Positions 34,701 through 43,110 of a stretch of 64,000 nucleotides of DNA are shown here, in pieces. The stretch lies in assembly GCA_035647615.1 (NCBI GenBank), contig DASRND010000036.1, forward strand, positions 62,001 to 126,000, read 5' to 3'. The notes beneath the pieces are model-generated. The model was given only the letters and a program-made list of their open reading frames with translations, ran no database searches and was not told the origin of the DNA. Origin of the DNA: Bacteroidales bacterium (GTDB lineage Bacteria; Bacteroidota; Bacteroidia; Bacteroidales; 4484-276). Position 1 is the stretch's first letter. Every line of letters begins with the position of its first letter. The translations under genes were made by a program, and so were the position numbers.

Positions 34701-35525
34701 ATGAAAATCATTGGAAAATATTATTTGCACAATCAGCAACTAAAAGCTGCTAGAGATTTTGGCGGCATGCCCGAAGTTCCGTCGGTGTATGAGGTGCTTC
34801 GCCTGATTGATGGGGTTCCGTTGTTTTTGGACGAACATCTGCTGCGCTTGCAACAATCGGCAGCACTAATGCACCGACAATTGGAAACAACACTTGAATC
34901 GTTGGCAGATGCTATCCATCATCTGGCAGATAAGAATGTTGTCCGCGAAGGGAATATTCGCATCACGGTAGCATTTCCAAAGAAAATTCAGGAAAGTGGT
35001 CGTCAGGAGTTGTATGCATTTTTCGTTCCGCACCACTATCCTACCCCAGCCGAATACCTGCAGGGATACAATTTGAGAAGTTTGCAACTTGAACGCTCAA
35101 AACCAAACGCAAAAGTGGTGAATACTTCTCTCACGCAACAAGCCGAAGCGCTGAAGAAAGCCAGCGGCGCCGATGAAGTGCTGCTCGTAAATCAGCAGGG
35201 ATTGGTTACCGAAGGCAGCAAGTCGAATATCTTTTTTGTAATTGATGACGTACTCCAAACGGCGCCATTGGATTTGGTGCTGGGAGGAATCACACGGCAG
35301 AAGGTGCTGGAACTTTGTATGAAAAATAATATTCGAGTCATAGAAAAGGCTATTAACCTTGATGTAATCGGCCAGGTGCAGGCAGCCGTTATTACCGGCA
35401 CGTCACCGCGCGTAATGCCTGTGAGCCGGATTGATGATCATGAACTCGATGTAAAACATCCCGTCGTGCAAAAGGTGATGAAGCTATACAACCAGCTCAT
35501 TGAGGTAGCTATCCGGAATAGTTAG
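34701..35525 (+). CDS. Class IV PLP aminotransferase (BCAT/ADC-lyase/D-amino-acid transaminase type)
   Basis: A 274-residue fold-type IV enzyme. The PLP lysine is K138 (SKPNAKVVNTS), followed by GADEVLLVNQQGLVTEG with E171 and SNIFFV (PLP-contact Glu and Ser-Asn), and GGITRQKVLELC. Length is nearer to 4-amino-4-deoxychorismate lyase or D-amino-acid transaminase (~270-290) than to typical branched-chain aminotransferases (~310-360), so the substrate is left open. It is 51 bp downstream of the unknown 387-aa gene. Confidence 0.87.
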   Translation: MKIIGKYYLHNQQLKAARDFGGMPEVPSVYEVLRLIDGVPLFLDEHLLRLQQSAALMHRQLETTLESLADAIHHLADKNVVREGNIRITVAFPKKIQESGRQELYAFFVPHHYPTPAEYLQGYNLRSLQLERSKPNAKVVNTSLTQQAEALKKASGADEVLLVNQQGLVTEGSKSNIFFVIDDVLQTAPLDLVLGGITRQKVLELCMKNNIRVIEKAINLDVIGQVQAAVITGTSPRVMPVSRIDDHELDVKHPVVQKVMKLYNQLIEVAIRNS

Positions 35526-35587
35526 AATCACTAACCTTCCGCAAGTAGTCGGAGTAAACAAATCCGAATATTTCAATTTTAAAAATC

Positions 35588-36811
35588 TCAATTAAGAAAC
35601 TCTGCTGCCATACTAAAAACCTGATCTACGGCTGCACTGACGGCTGATTGGTGATTATCGTTGAGCGGAAAGGGGGTTTCGTGCGAATAGGGAAACGGAA
35701 AATCAATCACTTTCACTGCGATGGGAATCGATCGCTCGGTGCCACGCAAAGTATTGAGCACTTCGTAATAAGGAACCACTGTATCTTTTTTGAGTGCCAC
35801 AGCCATCAGCCGACTGCTGATTTGGTTTAGCTTCTCTTCGCGCATATCGATCAGTTTATTATAATCGATCATCGACCGGAATACAAGCCCTTCGCTGTGG
35901 GCGCTGCTGAAATAATGCGTCAGCCTCGGGTCGGTTTTCAGATAACTATCGAGATGTTCGATAAAGAAAGAATACAAAGCGATATTGGCTTCGCTGTCGA
36001 GGATGGTTTTGCGCACCGGCGACATCCTGTTGAACGCTGGCCCGCCGCAAAAGATAAACAGACGCGACTTATCAAGCAGCCCTTGCGGGTTATCCATCAG
36101 CATCACCTGCGTAAGGAAAGCGCCGATGCTATAGGCAAAGAAATCAATTGTAGCTTCTGCGTGGATAAGCGGGTGCTGCCCCGCCCTTATCTGATTGATC
36201 AACTGAACGACATCCCAGAAAGTCAGCACGCCCGACCAAAAGAAACGCTGCGGCAGTATGTGCAGACGCGTGCTGATGGCCACATTGGCAAACGACGACG
36301 CCACCACCGCCGGAAAAAAGCCCTGACGTACATTTTTTAGACCGTTCATCAGACGGGTGTGCGACCACTCTTCGGGCGAACGATTCATGTGAAAAGCGAT
36401 GGGGAACAAAACAACAGCTTTGCCAGTGCGCTGCATCAATTGACGCGCCCACACCAAATATTTGTCCCAGTTTTTTTCGTTCAATCCGTGAAACATCATA
36501 ATAATGCCGCGGGCTTTGGCCGGAAACGCCGGCTTAAAAATGATGTAGTCGAAATATCGATTTTCGCGCACCTTCGAATCGGCCAGGTTGAGTATTTCAT
36601 TGATCTCGGGCGAGATAGCGTGCCGGAAATCAGGCGTGCGCTGAAATGTGATGCCCTGATCACTGTAATGATCCTCGCCGGGAAGAATATGACAATTTTC
36701 AGAAACGAACGACTGACGGTGCAAGCGATATTCGCCCTGATAAAGATCAATTTCCCTGGAGGGATTGTCGGTTATGTTGCGCAAATAGTGGTAATCGCTC
36801 TTGTAATCCAT
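35588..36811 (-). CDS. DUF6051-like alpha/beta-hydrolase-fold protein
   Basis: A 407-residue protein without signal peptide. RGIIMMFHGLNEKNWDKYL (residues ~99-117) is the alpha/beta-hydrolase strand with an oxyanion HG. IDFFAYSIGAFLTQVMLMDN holds the nucleophile elbow as YSIGA (G-x-S-x-G variant with A/Y-S-I-G), and a late SHETPFPLNDN supplies a candidate His. The pattern resembles the Bacteroidota DUF6051 family. The ATG at 36811 is preferred; the frame is open to 36937 but the extra 42 codons are Cys/Phe-rich. TTATTTTG ends only 4 bp before that ATG (minus strand), suggesting a leaderless transcript. Confidence 0.68.
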   Translation of the reverse strand: MDYKSDYHYLRNITDNPSREIDLYQGEYRLHRQSFVSENCHILPGEDHYSDQGITFQRTPDFRHAISPEINEILNLADSKVRENRYFDYIIFKPAFPAKARGIIMMFHGLNEKNWDKYLVWARQLMQRTGKAVVLFPIAFHMNRSPEEWSHTRLMNGLKNVRQGFFPAVVASSFANVAISTRLHILPQRFFWSGVLTFWDVVQLINQIRAGQHPLIHAEATIDFFAYSIGAFLTQVMLMDNPQGLLDKSRLFIFCGGPAFNRMSPVRKTILDSEANIALYSFFIEHLDSYLKTDPRLTHYFSSAHSEGLVFRSMIDYNKLIDMREEKLNQISSRLMAVALKKDTVVPYYEVLNTLRGTERSIPIAVKVIDFPFPYSHETPFPLNDNHQSAVSAAVDQVFSMAAEFLN

Positions 36812-36938
36812 GCTGCAAAATAAACAGAAAAAGTGGTTGGTAGACGAATCATTGGAAATTTTGTAGTGCTGACCGCTCTTTATTTGTGTGCTTACGCAAA
36901 ATGGTCGGACAAAAAACATCCTACTTTTCAAAAACATC

Positions 36939-36946
36939 TATATTTG
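36939..36946 (+). promoter_or_regulatory. -7 promoter element of tRNA-Leu
   Basis: TATATTTG fits TAnnTTTG, 11 bp before the first base of the tRNA. No exact -33 TTTG is found at the 19-bp spacing. Confidence 0.6.
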
Positions 36947-36957
36947 CAGCCTCAAAA

Positions 36958-37042
36958 GCGGGTGTGGCGGAATTGGTAGACGCGCCAGACTTAGGATCTG
37001 GTGTCGAAAGACGTGTGGGTTCGAGTCCCTTCACCCGCACCA
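36958..37042 (+). tRNA. tRNA-Leu (anticodon TAG)
   Basis: An 85-nt tRNA with a long variable arm, as expected for Leu. Acceptor GCGGGTG pairs with CACCCGC, discriminator A, and the 3' CCA is encoded (37040-37042). The anticodon stem CCAGA/TCTGG encloses CTTAGGA (anticodon TAG). The T-arm is GTGGG-TTCGAGT-CCCTT-type with the usual TTCGA. Confidence 0.96.
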
Positions 37043-37061
37043 AATTGTTTTAAGAACCTGA

Positions 37062-37090
37062 CCCTCAATGATTCATTGAGGGTTTTGTTT
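37062..37090 (+). terminator. Rho-independent terminator after tRNA-Leu
   Basis: CCCTCAAT and ATTGAGGG form a perfect 8-bp stem with a short loop, followed by TTTTGTTTT. Confidence 0.85.
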
Positions 37091-37119
37091 TAATAATAAA
37101 TCAGGAGAAAGAAGTAAAC

Positions 37120-37569
37120 ATGACGACGAATGAAAAGTGCCTCTATGCGCGGCAACAATTTGCCGGCGAGCTTAATTGTGCGCAATCAGTTTTGAGCGCT
37201 TACGCTGAAGAACTAGAACTATCACGTGATGAATTGGAGCGCATGGGTGCGGCATTGGGCGGTGGCATGGGCGAAGGTGAAATATGCGGAGCTGTTTCGG
37301 CAGCGCTGTTGGTGCTTGGCCTTAAGCTGGGGCATACGCAGCATACACCCGAAAAAAAGCCAGAACTAAAGGCTGCTGCAGAAGATTTTAGAAATCAGTT
37401 TCTCGAGAGGTTCAATTCGCTCAAATGTAGCGAGCTGATAGGGTTGCAGATAAAAAACGCTCCCGATCGCCTGCAGGCACACGCCAATAATGTTTTTGAT
37501 AACGAATGCGCCGGTTTCATTTGCGCGGCCATTGCGCTGGTTGATAAAATTACCGACAAACATCTTTGA
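37120..37569 (+). CDS. C-GCAxxG-C-C family redox-type small protein
   Basis: A 149-residue protein with the spaced cysteines of the C_GCAxxG_C_C family: LNCAQSVL (C20), then GGGMGEGEICGAVSAALL, KCSELIGLQ and ECAGFICAAI near the C-terminus. The normally Cys-containing GCAxxG turn reads GGGMGEG here, so that Cys is missing while the other Cys positions are kept. Members are small, probably redox-active cytoplasmic proteins of unproven function. It follows tRNA-Leu and its terminator. Confidence 0.82.
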   Translation: MTTNEKCLYARQQFAGELNCAQSVLSAYAEELELSRDELERMGAALGGGMGEGEICGAVSAALLVLGLKLGHTQHTPEKKPELKAAAEDFRNQFLERFNSLKCSELIGLQIKNAPDRLQAHANNVFDNECAGFICAAIALVDKITDKHL

Positions 37570-37723
37570 ATAAAAAATAACAAAAGATCTGGCCCAAACA
37601 AAGAACCCCTCACCGCAAAGGGCAGAAGGATTCCGATAAAAAGCTCTCCCTGATTAGGGAAAACAGATAGAAAACGTAATAAAACCGGAAGGCCGGCAAA
37701 AGTGGGTGTAAAAGGTTTTGTAG

Positions 37724-37731
37724 TACTTTTG
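37724..37731 (+). promoter_or_regulatory. -7 promoter element of the tig-clpP-clpX operon
   Basis: TACTTTTG fits TAnnTTTG, 27 bp before the trigger factor ATG at 37759. Earlier in-frame codons (from 37702) would overlap it. Confidence 0.65.
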
Positions 37732-37758
37732 CAGCCTAAAATAGTAAAAACTGACTAT

Positions 37759-39231
37759 ATGAACATCACACACGAAACTACCGACACCCTGAGTGGGGTC
37801 ATCAAACTGGAGATAAACCAGGAGGATTATCAGGAACAATATCAGAAAGAATTGCGCGAGCACAGACGCAAGGCTGTGATGCCAGGATTCCGTCCGGGCA
37901 AAGTTCCAGCCAGCATAATCGAAAAAAAATATGGTACTGCCCTGCTCGTCGAGGAGGTGAATAAAGTGGTTTCTGAAGCTTTGCAGAAATATATCAGCGA
38001 CAATTCGCTCGACCTGTTGGGCTATCCACTGTCCCGACCCGACGAAAAAGGCATCGACTTCATCCGCGACCGTAATTTTACTTTTTATTTCGACATCGGT
38101 TTTGCGCCTGCAGTAAACGTGGATCTTACCGCTCTCGCTCCCATCGAAAAATTTGATGTGAAAATTGATGACGACACGCTGCAACCATTCATCGAAAGAG
38201 CCTTGGAAGATCAGGGAAAATTTGTAGAAAAAGAAACCGTTGAAGCCGACGACTTTTTGGATGTACAGATTGATGAGCTTGACGTAGATGGCAAAATCAA
38301 CAAAAAAGGCATTTCTAGCAAAACAAGAATTTCAGTTGCCAGCATCACCGACGATAGCTTCCGCGAAAAATTGATAGGCAGCAAAGTGGCCCAATCGTTC
38401 AATTTCGATCCTTTAAAAATTACTGCCAATCCTGCAGCTGCTGCTAAAATGCTGGGAATGGAAGAAAAAGAAGCCGAAAAAATCTCCGGCGACTTTAATA
38501 TGGAAATAGGAAAGATCGAGCATTTCCAACCCGCAGAACTCAACGAAGAGTTTTTTAAGGCTGTTTTCCCTGACACCCAATTAAACACTGAAGAGGAGTT
38601 CAAAGAAAGAATGCGTCAGGAAGTAAAACGCTTTTATGACAATGACAGCAAACACATTTTTGCCCGTCGCGCCTTCGATCATATCATCGAAATCAACGAT
38701 TTGCAACTTCCTGATGAATTCCTCAAAAAATGGCTCTTTGCAAACAATGACGGCCAGATACCAATGGAGGAAATTGAAAAAGATTACGACAATTATCGTG
38801 GCGGGATGAAGCTGCAACTGGTGCAGGATGCGCTGATAAAAAAATATCCTGAGGTAGCTGTAAGCGACCATGACGTACGCACCGAAATCATGAATCAGTT
38901 CCGCAGATATTTTTCGGCTTCCAGTGGCTTAGATTCTGACGACGAAGAACTCAACAAGCAATTGGTAATGCTTGCCGACAACTATATGGAAAAAAATAAG
39001 GAGGAAGTACACCGCACCCACGACCAAATTTATAACGAGCGTATTGCCGACTTAATGAACGAACATGTTCAGAAAACGGTGGTTGGAGTTACTCCTGATG
39101 AGATGAAACAAAAGGTTGAGGAATTATCAGAATTGGATCATGACCAAGAGCACAATCACGATCACGATCACGATCATAACCATGACCATACCGACGATCA
39201 GGAAACTGAGCACGACAGCGAAGTGAAATAA
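37759..39231 (+). CDS. tig: Trigger factor with His/Asp-rich C-terminal tail
   Basis: A 490-residue ribosome-associated chaperone. The N-terminal ribosome-binding domain carries RRKAVMPGFRPGKVP (the GFRxGKxP signature, residues ~35-49). The middle PPIase-like domain (~150-240) is divergent from FKBP, as in other Bacteroidota. The C-terminal helical arms contain FKERMRQEVKRFYDNDSKH. The tail (residues ~460-490) is a run of His/Asp/Asn (HDQEHNHDHDHDHNHDH), a likely metal-binding segment. The ATG at 37759 follows the promoter. First gene of the operon with clpP and clpX. Confidence 0.93.
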   Translation: MNITHETTDTLSGVIKLEINQEDYQEQYQKELREHRRKAVMPGFRPGKVPASIIEKKYGTALLVEEVNKVVSEALQKYISDNSLDLLGYPLSRPDEKGIDFIRDRNFTFYFDIGFAPAVNVDLTALAPIEKFDVKIDDDTLQPFIERALEDQGKFVEKETVEADDFLDVQIDELDVDGKINKKGISSKTRISVASITDDSFREKLIGSKVAQSFNFDPLKITANPAAAAKMLGMEEKEAEKISGDFNMEIGKIEHFQPAELNEEFFKAVFPDTQLNTEEEFKERMRQEVKRFYDNDSKHIFARRAFDHIIEINDLQLPDEFLKKWLFANNDGQIPMEEIEKDYDNYRGGMKLQLVQDALIKKYPEVAVSDHDVRTEIMNQFRRYFSASSGLDSDDEELNKQLVMLADNYMEKNKEEVHRTHDQIYNERIADLMNEHVQKTVVGVTPDEMKQKVEELSELDHDQEHNHDHDHDHNHDHTDDQETEHDSEVK

Positions 39232-39289
39232 TGTACATGAACATTTGCGAAAAGCAGTCGTTTTAAGAACAAATTAACACGAAAAAACA

Positions 39290-39970
39290 ATGATGTATTC
39301 ACCCAAAGATTTTAATAAATACGCTGTCGGACACCGCGGCATCAGCAGCATGTCGCTGCACAAATACACTTCGGTTTACACCAATTACATCTCGCCCACA
39401 ATTATCGAAGAGCGACAGCTTAACGTGGCACAGATGGACGTCTTTTCGCGACTGATGATGGATCGCATCATATTTCTGGGCGTGCCCATCGACGACCATG
39501 TTGCCAACATCGTTCAGGCACAGCTCCTCTATCTCGAATCGGCCGACTCGTCGAAAGACATACAAGTTTACCTCAACACCCCCGGCGGATCGGTGTATGC
39601 CGGGCTGGGCATCTACGACACCATGCAATACATCGGCAGCGACGTAGCTACTATTTGTACAGGCATGGCCGCATCGATGGGCGCCATATTGTTGTGCGCC
39701 GGAGAGCCTGGCAAACGCACAGCCCTCAAGCACTCTCGCATACTTATCCACCAGCCCATGGGCGGCGCTCAGGGTCAGGCTTCCGATATCGAAATTACTG
39801 CTCGCGAGATTTTAAAACTCAAAAATGAACTCTACGAAATCATCGCCAAGCACAGCAAGCAGGATGCTGAGAAAATTTGGAAAGATGCCGACCGCGACTA
39901 CTGGCTTACCTCGCAGGAAGCCAAAGAATATGGAATGATTGACGAAGTGCTCGACCGCCCCAAAAAATAA
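39290..39970 (+). CDS. clpP: ATP-dependent Clp protease proteolytic subunit
   Basis: A 226-residue serine protease forming the ClpP tetradecamer. Catalytic Ser lies in GMAASMGAILL, His in SRILIHQPMGG and Asp in the DRDYWLTSQEA segment. ERIIFLG-type entry (DRIIFLGVPIDD) and LNTPGGSVYAG are present. A ~30-residue N-terminal extension precedes the mature-like YTNYISPTIIEER. It lies between tig and clpX in the classical order. Confidence 0.95.
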   Translation: MMYSPKDFNKYAVGHRGISSMSLHKYTSVYTNYISPTIIEERQLNVAQMDVFSRLMMDRIIFLGVPIDDHVANIVQAQLLYLESADSSKDIQVYLNTPGGSVYAGLGIYDTMQYIGSDVATICTGMAASMGAILLCAGEPGKRTALKHSRILIHQPMGGAQGQASDIEITAREILKLKNELYEIIAKHSKQDAEKIWKDADRDYWLTSQEAKEYGMIDEVLDRPKK

Positions 39971-40009
39971 TGCTATCTTCTTTTTTAATAATTAATACCC
40001 TTTCTGATA

Positions 40010-41242
40010 ATGGCCAAACAATCCGATAAATGTTCTTTTTGCGGAAGAAGCAGAAACGAAACCGGGATGCTCATCATGGGCATCGATGGGAACATCTGCA
40101 ACGAATGCGTGGAACAAGCTGCGGCCATTCTGGAAGAGGATAGTAAGATTGCACATAAAAGCCACGCCAAACTTAAACTGCCCAAACCTACCGAGATAAA
40201 GCATTTTCTCGATCAGTATGTTATCGGTCAGGAAGAATCCAAGCGCGTGCTTTCGGTGGCGGTTTACAACCATTACAAACGCATCGACCAAACCAAACAA
40301 AGTGAGGAAGATGATGTAGAGATCGAAAAGTCGAACATCATCATCGTGGGCGAAACCGGAACCGGCAAAACGCTGATGGCACGAACCATCGCACGGATGC
40401 TGAAAGTTCCTTTTGCCATAGCCGATGCCACCATCCTTACCGAGGCCGGCTATGTGGGCGAAGACGTGGAGAGCATTCTTTCCAGACTTTTGATGGCTTC
40501 TAATTACGATGTGAAAGCCGCCGAGCGGGGCATCGTGTTTATCGATGAGATAGATAAGATAGCCCGCAAGAGCGACAACCCTTCCATCACTCGCGACGTA
40601 TCGGGTGAAGGCGTGCAGCAGGCGCTGCTCAAGTTGCTCGAAGGTTCCATTGTGAATGTGCCACCGCAGGGAGGTCGTAAGCATCCCGATCAAAAATATG
40701 TGCAGGTCAACACACAAAACATATTGTTCGTCGCCGGAGGCGCCTTCAATGGCATCGATAAAATTATTGCATCACGTATGCGCACCAATGTAGTGGGCTA
40801 CCAAATCGTAAAAGAAATCGAAGCCATCGACAAGAGCAACATGTTGCAATACGTCGCCCCACCCGATCTTAAAAAGTTTGGACTCATCCCCGAAATTGTA
40901 GGGCGCATGCCGGTGGTGTCGTTCCTCAATCCACTGGATGCTTCGGCACTGAAACGCATCCTCACCGAACCAAAAAATGCGCTCACCAAACAGTTCATCC
41001 GGCTGTTCCAAATCGACGGCATCGAACTTACCTTCACTGACGATGCTCTGAGTTTTATGGTCGAAAAAGCCCTTGAATTCAAGTTGGGTGCCCGCGGATT
41101 GCGCTCCATCATGGAAGCTATCCTTACGGATGCTATGTTTGAACTGCCCGATAAAAAGAATGTGAAAAAACTGGAAGTCACCGGCAAATACGCTGCGCAG
41201 CGTCTTCAAAGCAAAAGCTTTGCAGGCATGCGTGTAGCTTAG
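40010..41242 (+). CDS. clpX: ATP-dependent Clp protease ATP-binding subunit ClpX
   Basis: A 410-residue AAA+ unfoldase feeding ClpP. It has the N-terminal zinc-binding domain (CSFCGRS...CNEC), Walker A GETGTGKT (~118-125), Walker [12 protein letters not shown], the GYVGEDVE pore-1 motif, sensor-1 region, and the IGF-like ClpP loop represented by KNALTKQF upstream helices. Length and motif order are typical. It follows clpP by 39 bp. Confidence 0.96.
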   Translation: MAKQSDKCSFCGRSRNETGMLIMGIDGNICNECVEQAAAILEEDSKIAHKSHAKLKLPKPTEIKHFLDQYVIGQEESKRVLSVAVYNHYKRIDQTKQSEEDDVEIEKSNIIIVGETGTGKTLMARTIARMLKVPFAIADATILTEAGYVGEDVESILSRLLMASNYDVKAAERGIVFIDEIDKIARKSDNPSITRDVSGEGVQQALLKLLEGSIVNVPPQGGRKHPDQKYVQVNTQNILFVAGGAFNGIDKIIASRMRTNVVGYQIVKEIEAIDKSNMLQYVAPPDLKKFGLIPEIVGRMPVVSFLNPLDASALKRILTEPKNALTKQFIRLFQIDGIELTFTDDALSFMVEKALEFKLGARGLRSIMEAILTDAMFELPDKKNVKKLEVTGKYAAQRLQSKSFAGMRVA

Positions 41243-41328
41243 CCTCCCGCTCGTTTAGACAGCAGTTTAGCCTGCGCCTCAAATATTCGGCTCGTTTGTT
41301 GCGTTATTTTGCATTAAAAAACCAATTT

Positions 41329-41913
41329 ATGCGAAATATACTTTTTGTAATATTTGTAATTTTCGCTGCAACTCCCCTGCTGCATGCACAGGAATCCAAA
41401 TATCATCTCCTTCCCGTCCGCGTTGTCGATGGCGACACGCTACCATACATCAACCTGTCGCCGGTAGAAGTTTTTGATTTCCGGATATTTAAAACCCAGC
41501 GTGAAGTGCGCCAAAACAACAGGCTTATCCGCAACGTAAAGCGTGTGTATCCCTGGGCCAAACTCGCCGGACAAAAACTTGTGGAATACGAAACCGTGCT
41601 CAGCCACGTAGAGAGCGATCGCGAAAAGCGACAAATTATGAAAGAGATCGAAAAACAGATACACGAAGAATATGGTGGCGAACTGCGCAAACTCACCATC
41701 AGCCAGGGCAAAATACTCATAAAACTTGTCGACCGCGAAACGGGCAACACCTCCTACAACCTGGTGCAGGACTTTAGAGGAATGTTTGTCGCCTTCTTTT
41801 ATCAGTCGTTTGCACGGATATTTGGTTACAACCTCAAAATAAATTACGAACCCGAAGGCGAAGACCGCAACATCGAAGTGATCGTGCGCATGATCGAAAA
41901 CGGAGTGATCTAA
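41329..41913 (+). CDS. DUF4294 exported protein
   Basis: A 194-residue protein with a signal peptide (MRNILFVIFVIFAATPLLHA then Q) and the DUF4294 core: VDGDTLPYINLSPVEVF, then RVYPWAKLAGQKLVEYE and LVQDFRGMFVAFFYQSFARIFG. The family is confined to Bacteroidota and its function is unknown. The ATG at 41329 starts the signal peptide (frame open to 41296). It ends the tig-clpPX stretch and may have its own promoter. Confidence 0.82.
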   Translation: MRNILFVIFVIFAATPLLHAQESKYHLLPVRVVDGDTLPYINLSPVEVFDFRIFKTQREVRQNNRLIRNVKRVYPWAKLAGQKLVEYETVLSHVESDREKRQIMKEIEKQIHEEYGGELRKLTISQGKILIKLVDRETGNTSYNLVQDFRGMFVAFFYQSFARIFGYNLKINYEPEGEDRNIEVIVRMIENGVI

Positions 41914-42042
41914 AGGCAATCTTCAGTTCTCAGTCGGCAGCCTTCAAATACCAAAATTTCAGGTATTTACATGGATTAGCACCGTGTTCTACACAGAATA
42001 ATACTGTGAGATTTCACGAAAAACAACCTGCTCTTTGGTGGC

Positions 42043-42092
42043 TGACGTCGGTTGGTGAGCGGAGCCGAACCAAGTCGAAACCAGCCTGTCGG
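42043..42092. repeat. Dispersed intergenic repeat, copy A
   Basis: It carries GTCGAAACCAGCCTGTCGG (42074-42092), nearly the same as GTCGAAACCAGCCTTTCG at 44566-44583, with related upstream phrases (ggtggctgac / ggtggctgag). It lies just past the 3' end of the minus-strand cyclase-like gene, as copy B does for the radical SAM gene. Confidence 0.5.
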
Positions 42093-42108
42093 AGGGAAAA
42101 ACAAACAA

Positions 42109-43047
42109 TTAAATCCCGGTGGTATTAAGATTTCCCAGACTGATAGTAAATACCTTGGTTTGTTCGGGATCGTCGTCGTTGATGAGTTTGAGCGCTACCT
42201 GCAAATGAAGGAGGTAAATGTTGAGCTCGGTATTTTTTGATTTGATAATGCCGATTTTTAGGATGTCGGAATTGATAATTCCATAAGTACGTTTTTCGAT
42301 AATTCCGAATATCTCGTCCGGATAATCGTCGAGGATGTTGCATTCGTAATCGTTGAGAAATTCCTCAATATTTGAAATTTCGGTCATGGTGATTACCTGC
42401 AGATTTTCCAGCCCACCAATGTTTACCAAAAACCATTTATTCACATTTTGGTCTATCAGGCAGCGGTTCAGATTGTCGCGCTGCAGGATGCGGGCACAGT
42501 TGATGATGGCGCGGCCAAAAAAGTTGTCGCCAAATTTGTAGATATTGTCGTAAGTGATGGCATAACGCAAATTGATGCTGCCGATGATACTGCGTAGTTT
42601 GGGATAAAAATGAAAAGCGTTATAAACGCGCAGTATGATGGCCATGTTGATGGCAAAAAGCAACGAGTGCAGGGGTGTATCAAAGATGAAAAAGCCGCCG
42701 TCGCCGGTGCTGATGAAATGCTTGTTGATCTTTTCCTGATCGTATTTCTGAAAAATATACTTGTGGTTGGCAAAGCATTGCTCTATGGCCACCTCCATAA
42801 AACGGCGGAATAAGAAAGGTATGAGCGACTGTTCAAAGTGGCTGTAGCCGGTGCTGTACTGGTAAATATCGACACCCAGAACTGACTTATGGGGGATGTT
42901 CTTATCGTTGACGTAAGTCTGCAGCTCCGCAAAAAGATCCTCGTCGTCGGGGATGATGTTGGTTTTACGGAAAAGCACACGGCTATCCTTCTCTTTCAGG
43001 ATGTTGCTAATCTCGTCGTAGCTAAGTTCTTTGATAGGAACACTCAT
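42109..43047 (-). CDS. Divergent class III nucleotidyl cyclase-like protein
   Basis: A 312-residue soluble protein. Residues ~55-195 follow the class III nucleotidyl cyclase pattern: VLGVDIYQYS (metal D60), STGDGGFFIFD (second metal D116), SLLFAINMAIILRVY, then LRYAITYDNIYKFGDN and FFGRAIINCARIL with the catalytic N183 and R186. The Lys that selects adenine (KxxGD) is Ile here, so the base specificity may differ. Residues 195-312 are an unknown C-terminal domain. A -7 element TATTTTTG (minus, 43086-43079) lies upstream. No cyclic-nucleotide effector gene adjoins it. Confidence 0.62.
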   Translation of the reverse strand: MSVPIKELSYDEISNILKEKDSRVLFRKTNIIPDDEDLFAELQTYVNDKNIPHKSVLGVDIYQYSTGYSHFEQSLIPFLFRRFMEVAIEQCFANHKYIFQKYDQEKINKHFISTGDGGFFIFDTPLHSLLFAINMAIILRVYNAFHFYPKLRSIIGSINLRYAITYDNIYKFGDNFFGRAIINCARILQRDNLNRCLIDQNVNKWFLVNIGGLENLQVITMTEISNIEEFLNDYECNILDDYPDEIFGIIEKRTYGIINSDILKIGIIKSKNTELNIYLLHLQVALKLINDDDPEQTKVFTISLGNLNTTGI

Positions 43048-43110
43048 TGATGAATGATTATTAATAAATCGTACAGCGCAAAAATAGGTAAAATTTACAA
43101 CGGATTATCC

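Noticed and set aside
37654-38184. 176-codon minus-strand frame across the tig promoter
   Set aside because: Antisense to trigger factor; His/Phe-rich shadow sequence.
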